Of a DNA stretch of 64,000 bases, positions 1-7,789 are shown piece by piece (within the stretch, counting starts at the first letter, position 1; every line of letters begins with the position of its first letter). Origin of the DNA: Arthrobacter humicola (GTDB lineage: Bacteria; Actinomycetota; Actinomycetes; Actinomycetales; Micrococcaceae). The notes under the pieces are model-generated. The model worked only from the letters and a program-made list of their open reading frames with translations, was not told where the DNA came from and made no database searches. Position numbers and translations under genes: made by a program. The stretch is from contig NZ_JAFKON010000010.1 of the NCBI RefSeq assembly GCF_022803015.1, positions 1 through 64,000 of the forward strand, given 5' to 3'.

Positions 1-19
1 AGATGTGTATAAGAGACAG
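1..19. other. Tn5/Nextera mosaic-end adapter (library artefact)
   Basis: The first 19 bases read AGATGTGTATAAGAGACAG, exactly the Tn5 transposase mosaic end used in Nextera libraries. It is not part of the genome. It supplies a false ATG at base 3 and the peptide MCIRD in front of the first gene. Confidence 0.97.
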
Positions 20-20
20 G

Positions 21-932
21 GCCGAGGCAAGGCTCTACGGCTCACGTACCCTGGGCCAGTGGATCAAGCTCGTCGTGCTCTTCGCCGTCGGCGGAGTGGC
101 CGCCGCAGCGATTCTTGTGCTCGCCGCGCGCGGCGTGACGACGCTGCCGGGCGTGCCCGAGTTCCTCGAGAGATACCCCGGCGCGTATGACCTGCCCGAT
201 ACGGTGGAGCCCGGCTTCCCGTGGTGGGCACAGTGGGCGCACTTCCTGAACATCTTCCTGATGGTGCTCATCATTCGCTCCGGCTATCAGGTGCGCATGC
301 AGCAGAAGCCGCCGGCGTACTGGACGCCGAAGCGCGGTGGCAAGAAGATCAGCATTAACCTGTGGCTGCACCAGTCGCTCGACATTTTGTGGCTGGCCAA
401 CGGGCTCATCTTTGTGGTGCTGCTGTTTGCCTCTGGCCGCTGGATGCGGATCGTGCCGAGCAGTTGGGAGGCCGTCCCGAACGCGCTCTCCGCGCTTCTG
501 CAGTACATGACACTGGACTGGCCCGTTGAGACCGGCTGGGTGAACTACAACAGCCTGCAGCAGATCATGTACTTCGTGGTGGTCTTCATCGCGGCCCCCC
601 TCGCTGCGATCACGGGTGCGCGCATGAGCGAGTTCTGGCCGAAGAACGCGAAAACGCTGAACAAGGTCTACCCGGTGGAGGTTGCGCGCGCGGTGCACTT
701 CCCGACCATGCTGTTTTTTGTGCTGTTCATCCTCATCCACGTGTTCCTCGTGTTCGCGACCGGTGCGCTGCGCAACCTGAACCACATGTTCGGCGGCACC
801 GACGTGGTGAACTGGGCCGGGTTCTGGCTCTTCGCGGCCGCCATCGCCATCACGGCGGCCGGATGGTACGCCGCCCGCCCGCTGGTGCTCGCGCCCATCG
901 CGAGGCTGTTCGGCCAGGTGAGCAGCCGCTAG
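21..932 (+). CDS. Cytochrome b/b6-domain integral membrane protein, 5'-truncated
   Basis: About 303 residues remain and the true N-terminus lies outside the contig, because the open frame runs into the adapter. Several hydrophobic segments are visible, with histidines at helix positions (AHFLNIF, LHQSLDILW, VHFPTM, IHVFLVF) as expected for a di-haem b-type cytochrome of the b561/thiosulfate-reductase cytochrome b type. Such proteins pass electrons between quinone and a partner oxidoreductase at the membrane. A partner, perhaps a molybdopterin sulfite-oxidase-like subunit, would be sought upstream, outside the window. The tail after the last helix is short. The family call rests on topology and histidines; the partner is inference. 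Confidence 0.75.
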   Translation, partial: AEARLYGSRTLGQWIKLVVLFAVGGVAAAAILVLAARGVTTLPGVPEFLERYPGAYDLPDTVEPGFPWWAQWAHFLNIFLMVLIIRSGYQVRMQQKPPAYWTPKRGGKKISINLWLHQSLDILWLANGLIFVVLLFASGRWMRIVPSSWEAVPNALSALLQYMTLDWPVETGWVNYNSLQQIMYFVVVFIAAPLAAITGARMSEFWPKNAKTLNKVYPVEVARAVHFPTMLFFVLFILIHVFLVFATGALRNLNHMFGGTDVVNWAGFWLFAAAIAITAAGWYAARPLVLAPIARLFGQVSSR

Positions 933-948
933 GCCGGAATTCCCGCGT

Positions 949-1632
949 TCAGCGGCTCAGCAGGTAATCGGCCACGCCGTCCGGGTTTGCCAGGGCGAGG
1001 AGATGGCCGCCGGGCAGGACGTCGGGCTCCATTCCGAGGCGTTCGCGGGCGAGCCGTTGTTGGAAGGCCAGGGGAAAGAACCGGTCACCCTCTCCGGCCA
1101 GGACACGGGTCGGGATACCGGGCCAGGCCGTGAAGTTGCAGGCCGACTCGAACACCGCCTCTGCTTCGGGGCGTTGGTGCGGTTCGCCTTCCGCGGCGAC
1201 TTCCGGCGGAACGTCGTGCAGGAAATAGGTGTCCGTGTCGAACTCAGTGCTGTACCCGTGGGCCCGGGCCGCGCTTTGCTGCGCCGCAGCCCAGCCGGTG
1301 GTGTCCCACCATGCGCCGGGGGTCTCGCCCGGTACGGGAATCATCGCATTGACCAGGACAAGCCCGGCGACGGGGGCTTTTTCGCACACCAGCGGGGCGG
1401 TGAAGCCACCCAGCGACTGCGCAACGAGCACCACGTCCTGGCGTCCACCGACGGCTTCGAGCACCAGGCGCGCGTACTCGGGCAGCCCGGCGCTTTCATC
1501 GTCGCCGGGCAGATCGACGGCAACGGCTTCGTGGCCGGCCCCCTGCAGCAACGGAACGACGCGGCTCCAGTACCAGGCCGCGCCGCCCGCTCCGGGGATC
1601 AGGACGAATCTGCTCACCGCAGCACCAGCCAA
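949..1632 (-). CDS. Alpha/beta hydrolase, plant-esterase-like
   Basis: This 227-residue protein has the alpha/beta-hydrolase layout: an N-terminal FVLIPGAGG oxyanion strand, the nucleophile elbow AQSLGG near residue 92, and a C-terminal PGGHLLALANP that carries the catalytic histidine. Its size and lack of a large cap fit the methyl-esterase/hydroxynitrile-lyase-like branch (MES/SABP2 type). The substrate is unknown. It is convergent with the cytochrome gene (16-base gap) and lies downstream, on the same strand, of the TetR gene, so the two might share a transcript. Start chosen at the ATG near 1632, just before the hydrophobic first strand. Confidence 0.85.
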   Translation of the reverse strand: MAGAAVSRFVLIPGAGGAAWYWSRVVPLLQGAGHEAVAVDLPGDDESAGLPEYARLVLEAVGGRQDVVLVAQSLGGFTAPLVCEKAPVAGLVLVNAMIPVPGETPGAWWDTTGWAAAQQSAARAHGYSTEFDTDTYFLHDVPPEVAAEGEPHQRPEAEAVFESACNFTAWPGIPTRVLAGEGDRFFPLAFQQRLARERLGMEPDVLPGGHLLALANPDGVADYLLSR

Positions 1633-1719
1633 AGCACGACGGCGGGACCCCGGGTCCGGACCGGCAGGCGGCGGCCGTTGGGCCGGCTTCGTTTCGATGC
1701 GGATCTCATCTCCCCATTG

Positions 1720-2349
1720 TCACCCCGCCCGCGTCGACTCCGGCACCCGCAATACCCCCACCGCCGCCATCAAATACGGCACCGGATCCGGGTCCGTCCC
1801 GGCGGCCCACTGCATCCAGGCCTCGAACGTCGCGCCGATCAGGGCGGCACAAAGATACCCCGCGACGTCCCCGGAGACCCCCGCGGACATCAGGTAGGCC
1901 CGGGTCCGTTCGCGCTGCGGGGCCAGGGACTCGTAGCTGCGGCTGGCCAGCTCGGGGTGCTCGGCGATCAGCCGGAGCCGGCCGCGCGTGACTGCAAGGT
2001 CCGGCAGGACAGCAACGCCCGCGACGGCCGCGTCGCGCAGCCCCGCCTGGATGTCGCCGCCGGGACCTTCAGCGCGGGCCGAATCGAGCACGAGACGGGA
2101 AGCCTCGACCACCGGCTCCATGCCGCCCCAGACGAGCTCGGCCTTGCTGGAGAAGTAGCGGTACAGGCTCTTGCGCCCGATCCCCGCCTCGCGCGCGATG
2201 TCCTCCATGGAGGTCTGCTCGTAGCCGCGCTCGGCGAACAGCCGCAGCGCGAGGGCGGCCACGGCGTCGGGATCAATCGTCACCGGGCGCCCGGGGGGGC
2301 GCGGAACGGCGGTGGTCACGGCATCCGAAGGCATCCCACCAGTATTCAC
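1720..2349 (-). CDS. TetR/AcrR-family transcriptional regulator
   Basis: 209 residues. The N-terminal helix-turn-helix spans about residues 27-72, with the signature [20 protein letters not shown] typical of TetR proteins; the rest is an all-helical ligand and dimerisation domain. It is divergent from the short-chain dehydrogenase at 2394, and the 44-base gap between them contains a perfect palindrome (2359-2375). The simplest reading is a repressor of itself and of the dehydrogenase, released by a small hydrophobic ligand. The ligand cannot be read from the sequence. Confidence 0.9.
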   Translation of the reverse strand: MNTGGMPSDAVTTAVPRPPGRPVTIDPDAVAALALRLFAERGYEQTSMEDIAREAGIGRKSLYRYFSSKAELVWGGMEPVVEASRLVLDSARAEGPGGDIQAGLRDAAVAGVAVLPDLAVTRGRLRLIAEHPELASRSYESLAPQRERTRAYLMSAGVSGDVAGYLCAALIGATFEAWMQWAAGTDPDPVPYLMAAVGVLRVPESTRAG

Positions 2350-2358
2350 CCTTACATA

Positions 2359-2375
2359 ATGACACAGAGTGTCAT
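2359..2375. promoter_or_regulatory. Palindromic operator between TetR and SDR genes
   Basis: ATGACACAGAGTGTCAT: perfect 7-base arms around AGA, centred in the 44-base divergent gap. Size and place are typical of a TetR-dimer operator controlling both genes. Confidence 0.7.
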
Positions 2376-2393
2376 AAGCTGGGCCGCATCAGG

Positions 2394-3197
2394 ATGAGCA
2401 ACGTCTGGAAGGACATCATGGGCAACGCAGCTTCATGGCAGGAAGCCACCACCACCGGCCGGTTCGCCGGCAAGACCGTCATCGTCACCGGCGCAGCCTC
2501 GGGTATCGGCCAGGCCACCGCGCTGCGCATCGCCAGGGAAGGCGGCCGCGTCATCGCCGCCGACATCAGCAAGGAACGCCTGGATGACCTCGTGGCCGAG
2601 AACGCCGGGCTGGACCTGGTCCCGGTGGCCGGCGACATCTCCACCGAGGAAACCGGGGCCGCCGTCGTCGCCGCTGCCGGCGGACACATCGACGCGCTGG
2701 CGAACGTCGCGGGCATCATGGACAACTTCGCCCCGATCCACGAGGTGGACGACGACACCTGGGACCGTGTCTTCCGGATCAACGTCACCGCCCTCATGCG
2801 CCTCACCCGCGCGGTGGTGCCGCTGATGCTGGACGCCGGCACCGGCTCCGTGGTCAACGTCGCCTCCGAGGCCGGCCTGCGCGGGTCCGCCGCGGGCGCT
2901 GCATACACCGCGTCCAAGCACGCCGTCGTGGGCCTGACCAAGAACTCGGCTGTGATGTACGGGCCGAAGGGCCTGCGCTTCAACGCCGTGGCCCCCGGCC
3001 CCACCATCACCAACATCGTGGCCACCTGGGGTTCCCAGCTCGCGGCCGAACGCCTCGGCCCGCTGATGCAGGCCACCGTCCCGACGCCCGCCACCGCCGC
3101 GCAGCTCGCCGCGTCCATCACGTTCCTGCTTAGCGATGACGGCACCAACATCAACGGCGCCATCCTCGCCTCCGACGGCGGCTGGTCCGCGCTGTAA
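2394..3197 (+). CDS. SDR-family NAD(P)-dependent oxidoreductase
   Basis: 267 residues, the usual length of a classical short-chain dehydrogenase. Visible motifs: the cofactor glycine motif TGAASGIG (about residues 33-40), NVAGIM in place of NNAG, the catalytic serine in NVASEAG, and the YTASK catalytic Tyr/Lys pair. It ends with the usual DGGWSAL tail. It reduces or oxidises a small alcohol/ketone; the substrate is not apparent. An alternative ATG at 2418 would remove eight residues and is also plausible. Control by the divergent TetR protein is likely, and the imperfect hairpin at 3216 follows its stop. Confidence 0.9.
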   Translation: MSNVWKDIMGNAASWQEATTTGRFAGKTVIVTGAASGIGQATALRIAREGGRVIAADISKERLDDLVAENAGLDLVPVAGDISTEETGAAVVAAAGGHIDALANVAGIMDNFAPIHEVDDDTWDRVFRINVTALMRLTRAVVPLMLDAGTGSVVNVASEAGLRGSAAGAAYTASKHAVVGLTKNSAVMYGPKGLRFNAVAPGPTITNIVATWGSQLAAERLGPLMQATVPTPATAAQLAASITFLLSDDGTNINGAILASDGGWSAL

Positions 3198-3215
3198 AGC
3201 ACCTCACCAAACGCA

Positions 3216-3251
3216 GGCGGGCGACGGCGGGAAGTCCCGGCGTCGTCCGCC
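3216..3251. terminator. Hairpin, imperfect copy of dispersed palindrome family 1
   Basis: Arms GGCGGGCGACGGCGGGA and TCCCGGCGTCGTCCGCC around AG, with one mismatch and one wobble pair. It lies 19 bases past the SDR stop, where a terminator is expected, and matches the hairpins at 7503, 11308 and 32186. Confidence 0.65.
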
Positions 3252-3374
3252 TTCCTGTAGGAAGGGAGCGCACCGAGGAACCCCGGCGTTCGTGGTGGCT
3301 GCGGCCGGGAGGGCCTGTTTCTATGGTGCCGACCGCCGTAGGCTATGGGCATCCACCACATCGAGGAGGCACTC

Positions 3375-3857
3375 ATGCGCACGGCAACACCCAAGAACCA
3401 GGCCGACCAGATCCGCCATCTTTCAGAGAATCTCATCTCTCAGCTCACCGAGGGGAGGGAGTGGGCCACTCCCGGGGTCGAGGCGGCATTGAAAAGAGTG
3501 GTGGCCGGGCTCGATGCCGGGATTGAATCTGCGTCTCCGAGGATCCAGACCGGACTACGGCGGCTCGCTGACGACCTCGCCGGGGGAGTGGAAACTCTGG
3601 CTCCCCGTGTTCAAGAGGGCCTGAAACGGGTTGCACCGAGTGTTGTCACGGCACCCGGCCGGGCTAAGTCGCGGCGGACGGCGTCCGGGAAGGCTTGGGT
3701 GATTGCCGGAGTGGCGGCGGTTGCGGTGACCGCGGGAGTCGCGGCCTGGCTCTATCTTCGCCGTGCGGATAACGAGCCGGTGCCGTCCGTGGATGCGCAG
3801 CGAACCAGGGGCGTGGACCCCGACCTGCGCGCCGCCTCCACAGAGGACCAGACCTGA
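3375..3857 (+). CDS. Small single-pass membrane protein, amphipathic N-terminal half
   Basis: 160 residues from the ATG at 3375, chosen because GAGGAGG lies just upstream; an in-frame ATG at 3345 has no such site. Residues about 10-95 are a quasi-repeated amphipathic region (motifs of the form PxVxxxLxR and LAxGVE), then an RK-rich stretch, then one hydrophobic helix (about 112-134, WVIAGVAAVAVTAGVAAWLYL-like) ending in RR, then an acidic polar tail. This layout, known from actinobacterial stress-associated small proteins, suggests a membrane-anchored protein with an inside domain. No catalytic motif is seen and the function is unknown. Confidence 0.75.
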   Translation: MRTATPKNQADQIRHLSENLISQLTEGREWATPGVEAALKRVVAGLDAGIESASPRIQTGLRRLADDLAGGVETLAPRVQEGLKRVAPSVVTAPGRAKSRRTASGKAWVIAGVAAVAVTAGVAAWLYLRRADNEPVPSVDAQRTRGVDPDLRAASTEDQT

Positions 3858-3907
3858 GGGACCCTACGACACCTGGGAGCCCTCCGCGTCCGACGCGGAC
3901 AGGCCCG

Positions 3908-4393
3908 TCAATCCTCAGGCGCTTCGACGGCCCCGCCCGTTGACACTCCGCTCAGGGTGTCAATGTAATCGAGCGTTTTGGGACTGACATGCCGCACGGC
4001 CCCAAGAGCCTCCCGGAGAACGGCTCTGCGGGCGTCGTCGCCAAGTGCTCCTCGGAGTTCGACTACAGTCTCGATGCCCTGGCTCTCGAACACGCGCGTC
4101 ATGTCCTCAACCTGGGCGAGGCGGCCGGGGGACGGCCAGCTGATAACTTCGGAAAGCATCCCGGTATCGAGGCGCCGCCGGAATCCACTGGTCGTGGCGG
4201 CATCAGGCCATGCCCCGACCAGAGCGGCAACGCGCGGCCTGACGGTCGCGTGGTAGTTCTGTCGCCGCTGCAGCGCCGCATCGACAATGATGGCCCCGAT
4301 GTGGTCCCAGCCACGGCTGACTTCGATCGAGTCGTCCGTGCCGTGGGAGTCCGATTGCGCCGGGAGGTTGGCAGCATCATTATCGATAGTCAT
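3908..4393 (-). CDS. Hypothetical protein with C-terminal HhH-like motif
   Basis: 161 residues, not firmly recognised. Near the C-terminus, ALGAVRHVSPKTLDYIDTL (about 129-147) resembles the helix-hairpin-helix of HhH-GPD DNA glycosylases (hairpin G-V-G-P-K-T followed by a helix). Only SPKT of the hairpin is conserved here, and the chain stops about 14 residues later, before the catalytic aspartate such enzymes carry. It may be a truncated or degenerate relative. GGGAG precedes the start. It lies on the same strand as, and 134 bases downstream of, the large nuclease-like gene and could share its transcript. Confidence 0.6.
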   Translation of the reverse strand: MTIDNDAANLPAQSDSHGTDDSIEVSRGWDHIGAIIVDAALQRRQNYHATVRPRVAALVGAWPDAATTSGFRRRLDTGMLSEVISWPSPGRLAQVEDMTRVFESQGIETVVELRGALGDDARRAVLREALGAVRHVSPKTLDYIDTLSGVSTGGAVEAPED

Positions 4394-4527
4394 AGGTGAA
4401 TACTCCCATGCGACAGAAGTGAGCGTGCGGCTGCGGCCGCCCAGATCGGAGCGAAACCGGGGGTATTCCGCTATCAGCAGTCCTGGCTGCCGTCCGACTG
4501 CCGGTTATGTGCCCCCGCCGGCGGGAT

Positions 4528-6738
4528 TCATCCGGGTGACTGACGTCTGATGGAAGCTGAAATTCGATCCTCCATGGCTCGAACGCCGCCGACCGCCGCG
4601 GGCCCCATCTGCTGCCTTGCACGGTTCACCGCGTCACGGACTTCGCGACGCACTACCCGTTCATTCTGGCTCGACGACTTTTCTCGCGTTTCCCTGGCTA
4701 AATCGAGCAGAGCCTGCGGAGCGTAGTGATTGACGCTCATGTCCGTGAGCAGGGGTAGCTGCACCCTCAGATCCTGTTCGATGGCGGTGCGGAGCGGGCC
4801 CAAGCGAAGCAGTTGGGTGAGGAAATCCGGACTCAACACCGGCGACGCAGGGGCTTGCGGGCCAAGGCGCTCCCGTAGGTGGTCCTTCATCTTCATGGCT
4901 GTTCTGTCGAACGTCAGCCACCATGCAAGGTAGCCCATGGGTGATGGTCCAATCGTCCGCCGATACTCGATGACGCCGACTGAGTTTTCGACGTCGTGGG
5001 CAACCAGGCGAGACCGGGTCCCTTGCTCGGCTCCGTAGTCACCTCGTTGACGCCTTCTCTCGTGAGTCTCATTCCATAGTTCCTGAACTGCACCCCGGAG
5101 TTCGGTCGAGGCGGCATTCGAGTACTCAAGGAGACTCTTGGTCTCGATAGAGAATTCGTCGGCAAGGTAGTCGCTGACGTCCTGCAACGGCTGTTCTCGT
5201 CCACAGATGTTCCGTTGCCAGTCCAGGAATTCAGTCTCTGGTCGGCCCGAGAGCACGAAGGCCGAATAAAGGAAGGGCACTCTTCCCGACCAAGGCGACG
5301 TTCTGTTGTGACCATAAGCAACCGCCAGGTTGAGGTGTCTTTCAACTTCTTCGACGACTCCGTCCGTTACATATAGAAGCAACCCTGCGTCGACCGCTGC
5401 GCGCATCAGAATCGTAAAGTGGCGCTCTTCCGGATCGTCTACCAGGCTCTCTCCGATAAGGGGCAGGATCGCGGTGGTGTCCATCCATATGTCGCCTTCA
5501 CTGAAGACGTTGAGCACGACTTTTTGGACGTCCGGGGTTTGTTTCAGGAACGCGAAAAGCGTGTATGCGTCGGCTAGCCGCCGAAGATGTGATTGTGTTT
5601 GCGGCGAGGGCTGTTCCAGTACGTGCATTATGGCCGCGGCCGCGGCATCAGAGCTGAGCTCACGGATGCCACCATTAGCTGTAATTCGGTCAGCTATGGC
5701 TACAGGGCTGAGTTGGAACGGTGCACCTTTTTCCACGGCTTCGGCAAAAGACTCACCTCGTTCCAGGAGTGTTTCTTCCAACACTGTTCGCAGTTGCCGA
5801 GAAATCTCCGTCAACTGTGCTTCGCTCAGTGCCTTCGGTGCTTCGACGGCTCGAACCGCCGCAATGAGTTTCGCATCGAGGGCAGCTTCATCAAGAAGGA
5901 ACTTGGCTGTCTGATCATTTATCCTCTTGGCCTCCTCAAAACTGAGATGGTAGGTGTCCTCGGCCCCGGACGCTGATTTGTGTTGTTTGATGGGGCCCTT
6001 CCGAGACAGGCGGTTCAATGCGCTCAGGGTCAGAGCATCGACCTGCCCTCGCTTCCCCACGGGCATGCGGAGGGCGACGCCATCTTTGATTTCGCTCAGG
6101 CGCAGCCTGTTGTATGTGTTCGAATCGTGAAGCGCCGCCAAGACCAATGACTCGAAGCAGCTCTTGGTAAGACTCTGATCGGTTGCCTGATCTTCGCCGT
6201 CGAGAGCCAAGTGCAGCACCGCGACTTTGCTCTCATCGGCGGTCAAGGTCGATATTCTTCCGAGGACCCCTCGTTTGGACAGCAGCGGATCCACAAATCG
6301 CTGAGCCAGCTCTTCACTGGCCACTCGTCGTTGCGGATAGGACTTCTCGCGGTCCACAAACCACGACCGGTCCCGGATGTCTACGGTTATATTCCGATCA
6401 CGTCGGGACTCTTCCCTGAGTTCATCGGCAGCCGGACCAATCACCTGGTTAGTGAGGTAGATCACGGTGCTGACCGAAGGAAAATTCCTCTTGAGGGTGT
6501 CCAGCGTGCTCGCAATTTTCGACTTCCAACTCGCCGTGACAGAGTACTGAAATGCAACTTTTGGCACCCCATCAATCGTGAATATTTCGGCGTCTCTACC
6601 CTTGTCTCCGTTCGGAGCTGCCATCGTCCGCAGGGCTGGATATTCGACCGCTAAGAACTCCGACGCGAACGATTCGAATATCTCCCAGTCGCCAGGGCCA
6701 ATCCGTTCTAGGGCGAGAGACAATCGCGGGTTCGGCAT
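4528..6738 (-). CDS. Large protein with Mrr-like nuclease-type N-terminus and PIN-like segment
   Basis: 736 residues, not assignable to a named family. The N-terminus (about 15-110) looks like a PD-(D/E)XK/Mrr-type endonuclease fold: an early helix (WEIFESFASEFL), then GDKGRD (44-49), then FQYSV with a nearby lysine-containing WKSK (63-74), then a strand with VIYLTN. A helical region follows, and near residue 419 a strand ending in MDTT begins a PIN-like stretch with the acidic EEVERH further on. The C-terminus is helical and charged. A short sample inside the gene (5881-5940) is 28 of 60 G+C, far below neighbours at about 70%, pointing to transfer. A nucleic-acid-targeting defence or toxin protein is a reasonable guess, not shown. 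Confidence 0.8.
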   Translation of the reverse strand: MPNPRLSLALERIGPGDWEIFESFASEFLAVEYPALRTMAAPNGDKGRDAEIFTIDGVPKVAFQYSVTASWKSKIASTLDTLKRNFPSVSTVIYLTNQVIGPAADELREESRRDRNITVDIRDRSWFVDREKSYPQRRVASEELAQRFVDPLLSKRGVLGRISTLTADESKVAVLHLALDGEDQATDQSLTKSCFESLVLAALHDSNTYNRLRLSEIKDGVALRMPVGKRGQVDALTLSALNRLSRKGPIKQHKSASGAEDTYHLSFEEAKRINDQTAKFLLDEAALDAKLIAAVRAVEAPKALSEAQLTEISRQLRTVLEETLLERGESFAEAVEKGAPFQLSPVAIADRITANGGIRELSSDAAAAAIMHVLEQPSPQTQSHLRRLADAYTLFAFLKQTPDVQKVVLNVFSEGDIWMDTTAILPLIGESLVDDPEERHFTILMRAAVDAGLLLYVTDGVVEEVERHLNLAVAYGHNRTSPWSGRVPFLYSAFVLSGRPETEFLDWQRNICGREQPLQDVSDYLADEFSIETKSLLEYSNAASTELRGAVQELWNETHERRRQRGDYGAEQGTRSRLVAHDVENSVGVIEYRRTIGPSPMGYLAWWLTFDRTAMKMKDHLRERLGPQAPASPVLSPDFLTQLLRLGPLRTAIEQDLRVQLPLLTDMSVNHYAPQALLDLARETREKSSSQNERVVRREVRDAVNRARQQMGPAAVGGVRAMEDRISASIRRQSPG

Positions 6739-7097
6739 AACCGAATCATAACCACCACAAACCTTCCTTGAACATCTTCCCCGGTCTCGATAGCCGATTG
6801 ATTTTCGGGGGGAGCGGCGGCCCGGTTCCGGTGCTTAGCCTCGCGACCTGCTTAGGTTAAAACTTCCGCGCGGAATCACTTGTAAACAGCCCGTTGACTT
6901 TCACGTCTCCTGCGAGGACCATGACGAGTGAAAGTCAATGATGGGGGGGATAACTCAAAGTCTGACGTGCCGAAAATATGCATGTGTGCCGATTATTCCC
7001 GCGCCAAATTTTAGGCTGCCGCGGAATATCACTTACGCGAAGCTCGTGCTTACGCGTCTGTTAGACAACTCCGAATCTGGGGATCAACGGAGAGAAA
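6739..7097. other. AT-richer intergenic region (359 bases)
   Basis: Divergent gap between the nuclease-like gene and the glycine-tract gene. It is the most AT-rich stretch nearby and must hold both promoters. No clear -35/-10 pair, repeat or RNA was identified. GGAGAG sits just before the ATG at 7098. Confidence 0.5.
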
Positions 7098-7484
7098 ATG
7101 ATTAGCAATTCCTTTAAGCCGGTTGCAGCTGCGCCCGGTGTTTTTACATCTGAACCTCTAGCGTTCGGCCAGAGCGATCGAATTCGTGCAATGGTGCACG
7201 GTCGGACAGCAGTGTTAACAGCCGAATGCGATGCAGAGCGCAAGACGCCAGATTTCGTGGTCTCAGGGCCAGCGAGCCCTGGGTTTGACGCAGCTGCGTT
7301 CAGTCTGTCGGGTATATGGGACGCGGCTAAGGACCTCACCGGTCGCGCTTGGGACGCAATTAACGATGTTCTGACTAACGAGGGCGGCGGCGGCGGTGGC
7401 GGTGGCGGTGGCGGCGGCGCCCTCATAATAGCGAGCCCGGACGAAGCCGAAATCGTCACAACCACTCGCGCGCCGGCACTGTAG
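7098..7484 (+). CDS. Hypothetical protein with 12-glycine tract
   Basis: 128 residues preceded by GGAGAG. No family recognised. No signal peptide or membrane helix is obvious. Residues 1-93 are of ordinary composition (FSLSGIWDAAKDLTGRAWDA is amphipathic); then comes an uninterrupted run of 12 glycines coded mainly by GGC and GGT, and a 20-residue tail (ALIIASPDEAEIVTT...). The tract is a trinucleotide repeat that could vary by slippage. Codon use is less GC-biased than in the surrounding genes and matches the 4.5-7.5 kb block. The hairpin at 7503 closes the gene. Function unknown. Confidence 0.6.
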   Translation: MISNSFKPVAAAPGVFTSEPLAFGQSDRIRAMVHGRTAVLTAECDAERKTPDFVVSGPASPGFDAAAFSLSGIWDAAKDLTGRAWDAINDVLTNEGGGGGGGGGGGGALIIASPDEAEIVTTTRAPAL

Positions 7485-7502
7485 GTAAATGACACCAAAG
7501 GC

Positions 7503-7539
7503 AAGCGGACGACGGCGGGAGTCCCGCCGTCGTCCGCTT
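7503..7539. terminator. Terminator hairpin, copy of dispersed palindrome family 1
   Basis: Perfect 17-base arms (AAGCGGACGACGGCGGG and its complement) around AGT, then TTGT. It lies 19 bases after the glycine-tract gene. The arm sequence recurs at 3216, 11308 and 32186. Confidence 0.8.
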
Positions 7540-7789
7540 TGTACGAAGGTGCCGCTGACCCGCCGGGCGGCTATTTGGGGCGGGCGGCCAGGGCGGATGC
7601 CAGGCCGTGGCCGCACCCTGTCCTCAGCCGCGGGCTTCCGCCCTTCGAACGCGCTTATCGCCAGCCGGCCCGAACTCAGCCACGGCTATGTAGGTCTCAG
7701 ACCGACGCTCCTTCCCATTCGGGCGCGAACAAGGAATGATCTTATTGATCAGTAGACTTACTAATTTGGTTGCGACTGAAGGAGCGAAT
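7540..7789. other. Leader region of the alcohol dehydrogenase gene
   Basis: No gene is supported here. Just before the gene is a small palindrome TGATCTTATTGATCA (7737-7751), a possible operator, followed by AT-rich sequence and AAGGAG at the start. The rest is GC-rich with no recognised signal. Confidence 0.4.

Noticed and set aside
3-20. ATG at base 3 as the start of the cytochrome gene
   Set aside because: It lies in adapter sequence, not genome.
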